A stretch of DNA of 64,000 nt, taken from an uncultured Sutterella sp. (GTDB taxonomy: Bacteria > Pseudomonadota > Gammaproteobacteria > Burkholderiales > Burkholderiaceae_F). The notes beneath the pieces are model-generated. The model was not told the DNA's origin, ran no database searches, and saw only the letters and a program-made list of their open reading frames with translations. The position numbers and the translations under genes are program-made. Position 1 is the stretch's first letter. The number at the start of each line of letters is the position of its first letter. The stretch is from assembly GCA_949282745.1 (NCBI GenBank), contig CASDQM010000026.1, forward strand, positions 20,641 to 84,640. The letters are read 5' to 3'. Positions 57,560 to 64,000 of the stretch are shown here, one piece after another.

Positions 57560-58207
57560 TTAGGAAAAGATGCAGAGTTCCCGGGCGGTGGCGTCGTCCA
57601 TGACGGCGCGGCCTTCTTCCAAGCGCACGCGGCCTTCGAGGAAGGCCTTGACGACGGCGGGATAAAGCTTGTGTTCGAGGACGAGGCCGCGGTCGGCGAG
57701 CGTGTCGGGCGTGTCGGTGGGGAGCACCGGAACGACCGCCTGGCCGATGATGGCGCCGCCGTCGAGAACCGAGCTCACGAAATGCACGGTCGAGCCGTGC
57801 ACGCGGCAACCCGCTTCGATCGCGCGTTCGTGCGTGTGAAGGCCCGGAAAGAGCGGCAAAAGGGCCGGGTGAATGTTGAGCATGCGCCCTTCGAAGCGGT
57901 CCGTGAAGACGGGCGTCAAAACGCGCATGAAGCCCGCGAGCACCACGAGGTCGGGCGAGTAGGACTCGACGAGGTCGCCCAGGGCCTTGTCGAACTCTTC
58001 GCGCGAGGCGAAGGTCTTATGATCGAGCGCCACGGCTTCGATGCCGTTTTGCTTCGCGGTGACGAGGCCCTTCGCTTCGGGACGGTTCGAAATCACGGCG
58101 CGAATTTCGGCGCCGATCGTTTCGGCCCAGCGTTCCGCGCGGGAGCGCTCGAGAATCGCTTCGAAGTTGCTGCCGCGCCCGGAAATCAAAATGACGATGT
58201 TTTTCAT
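57560..58207 (-). CDS. purN: Phosphoribosylglycinamide formyltransferase
   Basis: A 215-residue enzyme of purine synthesis that formylates GAR with 10-formyl-tetrahydrofolate. IVILISGRGSNFEAIL opens the fold; LAGFMRVLTP and NIHPALLPLFPGLHTHERA hold the catalytic Asn-His pair; GSTVHFV..DGGAII closes it. The ATG at 58207 matches the family start. It heads a two-gene operon with the rsmB-like gene. Confidence 0.97.
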   Translation of the reverse strand: MKNIVILISGRGSNFEAILERSRAERWAETIGAEIRAVISNRPEAKGLVTAKQNGIEAVALDHKTFASREEFDKALGDLVESYSPDLVVLAGFMRVLTPVFTDRFEGRMLNIHPALLPLFPGLHTHERAIEAGCRVHGSTVHFVSSVLDGGAIIGQAVVPVLPTDTPDTLADRGLVLEHKLYPAVVKAFLEGRVRLEEGRAVMDDATARELCIFS

Positions 58208-58347
58208 GGTGAGGAGTCGGGGGCCGCGTCCGTCGCTCGGAACGGGGCCCCGCAAAGGGAAAGGATCGCTTTCTAAGGAAGTCCGTTAGTGTAGCGCAAA
58301 GCGCGGAAAACCCACAGTTTTTTTGCCGTTCCGAACGCTTTTTTTCC

Positions 58348-61300
58348 TTACGCGGCGCCCGCGCCGAAGAGATCGGCGAGTTCTTCGTTCGAAAGGTCGC
58401 CGATCCAGGTTTCGCCCGTCGCGACGGTGAGGTCGGCGAGCTCCCGCTTTTGCGCGAGCATGCGGTTGATCTTCTCTTCGAAGGTCCCTTCCGTAATGAG
58501 GCGATAGACGAGGACGTCGCGCTTTTGCCCGATGCGGTAGGCGCGGTCGGTCGCCTGCGCTTCGACGGCCGGATTCCACCAGAGGTCGTAGTGCACGACG
58601 GTAGACGCGGCCGTGAGGTTCAAGCCCGTGCCGCCCGCCTTGAGGCTGATGAGGAGCACTTCGACGCGCCGGTCGTTCTGGAAGGCGTCGACCATCTTCG
58701 TTCTCGCCGCAATGGAGACGCCCCCGTGGAGAAACTCGGGGCGCCGTCCCGTGGCGCGTTCGATCCAGTCCTGCAAACGCTCGCCCGTCTCGCGAAACTG
58801 CGTGAAGACGAGGACCTTGCGTCCCGCCGCGCGGGAGCGCGCAAGAAGGTCGATGAGCGCCGTCGCCTTGGCGCTGTCGGGCTCGACGGACCTGCGCTTT
58901 TCGTACTGCGAAGGCGAATTGCAGATCTGCTTCAGACGCATCACGAGCTGCAGCACGAGGCTTCGGCGCTCTTCGGGCTTTTCGGTCTTTTGGACGCGCT
59001 TTAGCGCATCCTGCACGACGCCCGTGTAGAGCGCCGCCTGTTCGTGCGTCATCGAAACGAAGAAGTCGTTTTCGATCTTCTCCGGAAGATCCGCCGCGAT
59101 CTTCGGGTCGGACTTGAGGCGCCGCAGGAGGAAGGGAGCGGTGAGGCGCTTCAAGGCCTCGGCCGCGCGCAGATCGTGGTTCACTTCAACCGGAATCAGG
59201 AACTGTTCGGTGAAGTCCTTGAGGCTCCCCAGGACGCCTGGCTCCACGGTCGAGAGAATCGAGCGGAAGTCGAGCAACGAATTTTCCACGGGCGTGCCGC
59301 TCATGGCGATCACGCGGTCCGCCTTGAGGGAGCGAAGCGCCCGCGTCTGCTGCGTCGATTCGTTTTTAAGCGCCTGCGCTTCGTCAAGCACCAGGACGCG
59401 CCAGCGCTCCTTCGAGAGAATCTCGGCGTCGCGGCGCGCCGTCCCGTAGGTGGTGAGAAGCACGTCGGGATGGTCCTCGGGCAAGGCCCGCGTAGCGCCG
59501 TGATACACCCCCACGGTGAGTTCGGGCGAGAACTTCGCGATTTCGCGCTGCCAGTTCGTCAAAAGCGAGGTCGGGACGACGGCCAAGGCGCGCTTTTTCG
59601 CAAATACCCCCTCTTCCTTCATGCGGGTCAAGGCGGCGATCACCTGCAGGGTCTTGCCGAGACCCATGTCGTCGGCGATGAGGGAGCCGAGCCCCAGGCG
59701 ATAGTTCTTCATGAGCCACGAGTAGCCGCGCACCTGATAGGGACGAAGCGTCGCCGTGAGCGTCGCGGGAAGGACCTCGTCCTTCACGGCGCAAAGCGCC
59801 GCAAGACGCGCCCGGAAGTCTTCCGGAACCTCGATCTTGACGCCCTCGGACTCTTCCGAGAGGAGCATGCGGATCTTCGCCATGCGCGAGGACTTCTCTT
59901 CAAAGCGGCGGCGAATGACGTCGAGCGCCGCGGGATCGAGATAGACAAAGCCGTCGTCAAAGGGCACGATTTTGCCCGCGTCCTTCGCGAGCGCTTCGAA
60001 CTCTTCCTTCGTGAGCTTTCGGCCGCCCACTTCGACGACGAGGTCGTAGTCGGCGAGGCTCTCAAGCGACACGGCGCTTTCCTTTTTCACCGACGAGCCG
60101 CCCGAGGAGACCGCCGCAAGGCGCGGCGTCAGGAGCTTTTGCAGGCTCTTCGGGAGCATGACCCTGACGCCAAGGAATTCGAGAAGCGGCACGGTCTCGA
60201 AGAGAAACTCGCGCAGTCCCTCCTTTTCGAGGTGCGCGGGCTTGCCGCGCGAAGCGCCGATCTCTTTGAAGACCGGCACCGCACGGGCGGCGGCGGAGAG
60301 GGTCTGCAAGACGCCGTAGCGCTCCTTCTCCCAGCGCTCTTCCTTGAGAATCGTGCGCAGAAGAACGGGCAGCGCCTTGGCGTTTTCCTTCTTCTCCGCT
60401 TCGAGAACGCCGAAGTTGAGGGTCACGTCCCCTTCCTTGCCGCTTCGCACGGTGAGGACCGGCGTCCACGAGCGGCTCGCAAGGAAATACGGAGATAGCC
60501 AGTCGGCCAACTGCACGACGAGGGGTTCGGCGTCGTCGTAAAAGGGCGCCCGCGGGAGTTCGTTCGCGTTGAGGCCCGCAAAGAAGGCCGTTTCGGGCGT
60601 TTGGAATAGCTTGAGCGCGGGGACCGTGAGAAAGTCGCAGAGAAGCTTCGTCACGATCGAGAGCGCCGCTTCGGTGGAATCCTTCACGCGGCACTTCGCG
60701 CGGCCCTTTCCCGCGAGCATGTCGGAGAGAAAGGGCGAGAGTCCCCGCCCGAGGGATTCGATCAGGGTCCGCACCGCGGGACTCCCCACGGCAGGGACGA
60801 AGAAGATTTCGGCCGAACGACCTTCGTCCTCCATCATCCCGCCCGCAAAGAGAATCGGCGTGTAGGCGTCGTGGACGACGAGCTGCAGCATCGCGACCTC
60901 GGCCGCGTGCCAGGCCGCCACCAAGGGCGAAGCGCGGCGAAGGGACGAGAAGGGAAGCGCAAAGATCGCCTCCCAGTCGGCCGAGGATTCCTTCGTCCAT
61001 TCAAAGCGCCGGCGTCCGCCGAGGCGCAGTTTCGCAGGGGGCGCGTCCGGAATGCGGACGTCGTCCGCGTTTTCCGTGAGCGCCACGAGACGATCGGACG
61101 CAGTCTTGCGAAGGGCCTTTCTCAGTTTCGAAAGGTCCGCCGTAAAGGTCTTCGGAAGGAAATAGGGCTGCGCGTCCCCGAGGAGGGACGCAAGAAGCGG
61201 GCCCATGGGCGTGAGCGACGCAAAGGGAAGGTTTGCGAGGATTTCGAGAGCCTCCTCTTCCGAGGGTGCATCTTCGGGCTTTTCCGCGCGCACGCGCCCG

Positions 61301-61875
61301 ACGAAGTCCTCCCACTTCGGGACCGAGACGCTCGCCGTTTCGTCGAGCCGCACGCCGAAGGCCTTGAGGCGCTCGACGAGGTTGATCCCCCGGAAGGTGA
61401 AGACCCAGAAGGGGTCTTCGTCGATGTGCTTCGAGACCGCGTAGATCACCGCGGCGAGGTGCTTGCAGGGAACGGCCGAGTCGGGGCAGGAGCAGCGCAT
61501 GCGAAAGGAGCGCCAGGAGGTGGGAAAGAGTTCCACTCCGGCCGCGAGCGCCAGGTCGTTCAGTTCCGCGGGGAGGCGCCCTGCAAGGAGTTCCGCGCAG
61601 AGGTCGGGGCGTTCGGCGACCGCCTCGACGAGCTTTTCGACGTTCGCCTCCTTGGCGGGCGGAATGCCGATCGTGATCTCGTAGGGAAAGTAGGCCGAAC
61701 CCGAGACGGTCGCGTAGATTTCGTGATCTTCGGCGCGCCACTCGAGTGACTCGACGTGTCCCGTGTTGTAGTAGGTGCGCCCGCGCGGCAGGCGGTTGGC
61801 GTGGTCGATCTTGGCGAGGCTCTTGAGCCACTCGTTTCCCCACCAGGTTTCACCGAATTTCGTGCGAGGCGCCAT
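58348..61875 (-). CDS. Large SWIM zinc-finger/SNF2 family helicase
   Basis: About 1175 residues. The N-terminal region carries a SWIM zinc finger, CSCPDSAVPCKHLAAVIY (about 128-145), then a long middle region of low similarity. The C-terminal SNF2 ATPase has DDMGLGKTLQVIAAL (Walker A), VLDEAQALKN (DEAQ), MSGTPVENSLLDFRSIL and, in the second lobe, LLISLKAGGTGLNLTAAS and ATDRAYRIGQ. Such bacterial Rad5/RapA-like ATPases remodel protein-DNA or protein-RNA complexes; the target is unknown. The ATG at 61875 has AAAGGA upstream. The gene stands alone, with no methylase, nuclease or phage gene beside it. Confidence 0.93.
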   Translation of the reverse strand: MAPRTKFGETWWGNEWLKSLAKIDHANRLPRGRTYYNTGHVESLEWRAEDHEIYATVSGSAYFPYEITIGIPPAKEANVEKLVEAVAERPDLCAELLAGRLPAELNDLALAAGVELFPTSWRSFRMRCSCPDSAVPCKHLAAVIYAVSKHIDEDPFWVFTFRGINLVERLKAFGVRLDETASVSVPKWEDFVGRVRAEKPEDAPSEEEALEILANLPFASLTPMGPLLASLLGDAQPYFLPKTFTADLSKLRKALRKTASDRLVALTENADDVRIPDAPPAKLRLGGRRRFEWTKESSADWEAIFALPFSSLRRASPLVAAWHAAEVAMLQLVVHDAYTPILFAGGMMEDEGRSAEIFFVPAVGSPAVRTLIESLGRGLSPFLSDMLAGKGRAKCRVKDSTEAALSIVTKLLCDFLTVPALKLFQTPETAFFAGLNANELPRAPFYDDAEPLVVQLADWLSPYFLASRSWTPVLTVRSGKEGDVTLNFGVLEAEKKENAKALPVLLRTILKEERWEKERYGVLQTLSAAARAVPVFKEIGASRGKPAHLEKEGLREFLFETVPLLEFLGVRVMLPKSLQKLLTPRLAAVSSGGSSVKKESAVSLESLADYDLVVEVGGRKLTKEEFEALAKDAGKIVPFDDGFVYLDPAALDVIRRRFEEKSSRMAKIRMLLSEESEGVKIEVPEDFRARLAALCAVKDEVLPATLTATLRPYQVRGYSWLMKNYRLGLGSLIADDMGLGKTLQVIAALTRMKEEGVFAKKRALAVVPTSLLTNWQREIAKFSPELTVGVYHGATRALPEDHPDVLLTTYGTARRDAEILSKERWRVLVLDEAQALKNESTQQTRALRSLKADRVIAMSGTPVENSLLDFRSILSTVEPGVLGSLKDFTEQFLIPVEVNHDLRAAEALKRLTAPFLLRRLKSDPKIAADLPEKIENDFFVSMTHEQAALYTGVVQDALKRVQKTEKPEERRSLVLQLVMRLKQICNSPSQYEKRRSVEPDSAKATALIDLLARSRAAGRKVLVFTQFRETGERLQDWIERATGRRPEFLHGGVSIAARTKMVDAFQNDRRVEVLLISLKAGGTGLNLTAASTVVHYDLWWNPAVEAQATDRAYRIGQKRDVLVYRLITEGTFEEKINRMLAQKRELADLTVATGETWIGDLSNEELADLFGAGAA

Positions 61876-61984
61876 GAGCGTGTCCTTTCTCAAAAGTTGG
61901 TTTCCGCAATCCTATCACGGCGTCCGACAGCTCTTGTCGTATCGAGCATCGCCAGGATCTTCGCTTCGCCTTTGCCGACAGCGT

Positions 61985-62791
61985 TCAGTACCAGTCGTGC
62001 TTTTCCCCTCGGTCGAGGAGGGCAATCGCGGCGAGGTCGTCTTCCGTTAGCGAGAAGTCAAAGAGCGCGGCGTTCTCGCGGATGTGTTCGGGGTCGCTCG
62101 AGCCCGGAATCACGGCGACGCCCCGTTCGAGATGCCAGCGAAGGACGATCTGCGCAGGGGTTTTGCCGAGACGCTCGGCAATCCCCGTGATCATCGGGTG
62201 CGTGAGGATCGCCTTCGTCCAACCGCGCCCTCCGAGCGGATACCAACTCTGGACGGCAATGCCGAGGTCCTGAATGAAGGGAACGACCTCTCGCTCCTGA
62301 TAGAAGGGGTGAATCTCGTTTTGCACGAGCGCCGGGCGCGTCTTCACCTTAGGAAGGAAGTCTTCGAGTTCCTTTACGTACCAGTTCGAGAGCCCGATCG
62401 AACGGACTTCTCCCCTTTCCACCGCCCTCTCGATTGCCCGATAGACCGCGGTGTCGCCCGCGCCCGGATGATGGAGAACCATCATGTCGACATATTCCAA
62501 CCCAAGAGTTCGCAGAGCCTTCTCGATCGCGCCTTCGGGGTCGCCGTATTGCGAGGGATAGAGTTTCGTTTCGACGAAGAGCTCCTCGCGGGGGATCCCC
62601 GAGCGCACAGCCTCGCGCACCGCGCGCCCGACTTCGCGTTCGTTTTCATAGAAGGACTCCGTGTCCACCAATCGGATGCCGCAATCGAAGGCCGTGCGCA
62701 CGGCGCGCACGCAGGTCTCGCCCTTGAGGGACCAGGTGCCGAAGCCGACGGTCGGCATCGTCAGGTTGTTGTTAAGCGTCAGATATCGCAT
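61985..62791 (-). CDS. Aldo/keto reductase family oxidoreductase
   Basis: A 268-residue NADPH-dependent barrel enzyme. The catalytic tetrad is visible as DTESFYENEREVG (Asp and Tyr, about 42-54), ETKL (Lys, about 73) and LHHPG (His, about 105). VIPGSSDPEHIREN (about 232-245) is the NADPH phosphate-binding loop. The ATG at 62791 follows a near-perfect AGGAGGG. Substrate is not inferable. It is divergent from the arginase-family gene with a shared 99-base promoter region. Confidence 0.95.
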   Translation of the reverse strand: MRYLTLNNNLTMPTVGFGTWSLKGETCVRAVRTAFDCGIRLVDTESFYENEREVGRAVREAVRSGIPREELFVETKLYPSQYGDPEGAIEKALRTLGLEYVDMMVLHHPGAGDTAVYRAIERAVERGEVRSIGLSNWYVKELEDFLPKVKTRPALVQNEIHPFYQEREVVPFIQDLGIAVQSWYPLGGRGWTKAILTHPMITGIAERLGKTPAQIVLRWHLERGVAVIPGSSDPEHIRENAALFDFSLTEDDLAAIALLDRGEKHDWY

Positions 62792-62890
62792 GGTCCCTCC
62801 TATGCCTCTTAGGAAAACGGCGCGGCATGCCGACAAACCGTCCGCATGCGCCATAATGATTCTCTCACTCTACAAAAGAAGGAAAACACC

Positions 62891-63754
62891 GTGAAGACGA
62901 TTCGACTTCTCTATCCCGACAGCGTGAGCGGCGGCCTCTCGACCTACCGCCTCGGCGCCCGACTCATGGCGGCGCTTCTTCCCGAAAACGACGCGCAGCC
63001 GCTCGTCAAAATCGACGTGCCGGCTCTGAACGAGGTCGACCCCGCGGTGACGAACGGAATCGCTTCCGAAGCCGCCGTCTTGGACGGCATCCGCAAGGCC
63101 CGTGCGGCGCTCGAAAGCGAAACGCCCGAGCGCGTCATCACGGTGGGCGGCAACTGCATCGTGTCGCTTGCTTCGTTCGATCATCTCCACGCCCTCTATC
63201 CCGACGCGGGGATCCTATGGATCGACGCGCACCCCGACGTGTCTTTGCCAGAAAACGGCTACCCGAACGCCCACGCGATGGTTCTCGGGACGCTTCTCGG
63301 GCGCGGGGCGCCGACGCTCGCCGCCGAAATGAAGAATCCAGCCTTCGGCGCGAAGGACCTTCTCTACGTCGGACTTCAGGGCCTTCACGACTACCAGCAA
63401 AAGTTCCTCGACGACGCGGGCGTCGACTATTCGGTGCAGACCGAATCCTTCGTCTCGGACGAAGTGATCCTCGACTTTCTCAGCCGTCATCCGCAGGTCT
63501 TCGTGCACCTCGACATCGACGTCCTCGATCCGGCGTTTTTCCACGACACCTACTTCGCAAATCCCGAACTCACGGGCGACGGCTCGGGCGGAGGCCGCAT
63601 GACGATCGAGGAGCTCGGGCGGATTCTGCGTCTCGTCTCGGAAAAGAGCGACACGCCCGCCTTCACGATCGCGGAGTACCTGCCTTTTGAAGCGGAACGC
63701 CTCGCGAAAATGTTCGAGGCCCTTCCGCTTTTCACCGAAAATTCGAACGACTGA
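62891..63754 (+). CDS. Arginase/agmatinase-family protein with altered first metal motif
   Basis: A 287-residue protein starting at a GTG (62891) with AAGGA upstream. It belongs to the ureohydrolase fold: DAHPDVSLPENGYPNAHAM (about 112-130) and HLDIDVLDPAFF (about 205-216) are the second and third manganese motifs. The first motif, GGDHS in arginases, reads GGNC (about 89-92), losing the His ligand. Variants with Cys here occur in some uncharacterised arginase-family proteins. Whether it still hydrolyses a guanidino compound is unclear. Confidence 0.85.
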   Translation: MKTIRLLYPDSVSGGLSTYRLGARLMAALLPENDAQPLVKIDVPALNEVDPAVTNGIASEAAVLDGIRKARAALESETPERVITVGGNCIVSLASFDHLHALYPDAGILWIDAHPDVSLPENGYPNAHAMVLGTLLGRGAPTLAAEMKNPAFGAKDLLYVGLQGLHDYQQKFLDDAGVDYSVQTESFVSDEVILDFLSRHPQVFVHLDIDVLDPAFFHDTYFANPELTGDGSGGGRMTIEELGRILRLVSEKSDTPAFTIAEYLPFEAERLAKMFEALPLFTENSND

Positions 63755-64000
63755 GTTTTACCTTCCGAAGCTCGTTCTTCGGAAGGAACCGCGGACGTTT
63801 TCGAACTCATCAAGCGTCTTGCAACGCTTCCGGTTCTCTAGTTCGCCCCAAATGATCTCCTGCAACGATAATGTCCTCAGGCTTCCTAGACACGTGACTT
63901 CATCAGTTACCGTTCGTCTGGAAAACTAGTTCTTTAACAACAAGGACATACGCTTTTCTAAGCATCAGCGGAACAAGGGCTTTGCCCTCTCCGCCTTCGG
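63755..64000 (+). other. Right-edge non-coding region with a boxA-like motif
   Basis: No gene found in these 246 bases. CCTTCCGAAG (63761-63770) pairs with CTTCGGAAGG (63777-63786) just after the arginase-family stop, without a T run. TTCTTTAACAA at 63930-63940 matches the boxA antitermination element that precedes rRNA genes in proteobacteria. AGGGC-TTT-GCCCT near 63975 is a further hairpin. An rRNA operon may start right of the window. Confidence 0.4.

Overview
The window looks like a chromosomal segment of a GC-rich, anaerobic or microaerophilic betaproteobacterium, most plausibly Sutterellaceae (Burkholderiales). The evidence is protein character and gene order: pyrG-kdsA-eno-ftsB, rpsO-pnp, thyA-folA, rpmB-rpmG, a periplasm-facing respiratory formate dehydrogenase with fdhE and fdhD, and a periplasmic asparaginase. 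Coding GC is high and Leu codons are dominated by CTC. Only the left end (about 1-6.6 kb) is visibly AT-richer. No dedicated transcription factor gene was seen in 64 kb. The genus is an inference, since no 16S sequence lies in the window.

Layout. 1-6.0 kb: minus-strand type I-E CRISPR-Cas effector genes (cas3, cse1, cse2, cas6e, partial cas7e) running off the left edge. 6.9-13.5 kb: formate dehydrogenase operon (catalytic, FeS and cytochrome b subunits, then fdhE and fdhD). 13.7-17.2 kb: a DAACS-type symporter and an MmuP-like amino acid permease, separated by a two-copy 328-bp tandem repeat. 17.7-24.8 kb: ftsB, eno, kdsA, pyrG, a CDF metal exporter and argG. 25.2-33.6 kb: periplasmic asparaginase and a kdpFABCD potassium-uptake operon. 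33.8-34.4 kb: two tRNA-Arg genes and a cluster of DnaA-box-like sequences. 34.4-39.5 kb: folA, thyA, pyrD, a LOG-family gene and cstA. 39.8-44.7 kb: an unknown gene, tRNA-Ser, a YczE-like membrane protein, then a serine-rich leader ORF, a DUF3100-like protein, a small membrane protein and an M20 amidohydrolase. 45.0-46.6 kb: amino acid ABC transporter genes without an ATPase. 46.8-51.4 kb: rpsO, pnp, tpiA, secG and a threefold Leu-Gln tRNA array. 51.5-64 kb: an orphan periplasmic binding protein, a RlaP-like nucleotidyltransferase, rpmG, rpmB, ispH, ybaK, an rsmB-like methyltransferase, purN, a large SWIM/SNF2 helicase, an aldo/keto reductase and an arginase-family protein. A boxA-like motif near the right edge hints at an rRNA operon just outside.

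How the genes work together. Formate oxidation, asparagine breakdown, pyruvate or peptide uptake (cstA), amino acid uptake and an M20 amidase suggest an asaccharolytic organism living on amino acids and formate. Housekeeping genes sit in short operons, mostly closed by clear intrinsic terminators.

The points most worth a second look are: a KdpD whose phospho-acceptor histidine is asparagine, with no kdpE nearby and a KdpA with altered pore motifs; the DnaA-box cluster between convergent transcripts; the serine-rich leader ORF with mutually exclusive pairings ahead of the amidohydrolase cassette; the 328-bp and 40-bp repeat arrays; and the tRNA array whose anticodons match the codon bias.
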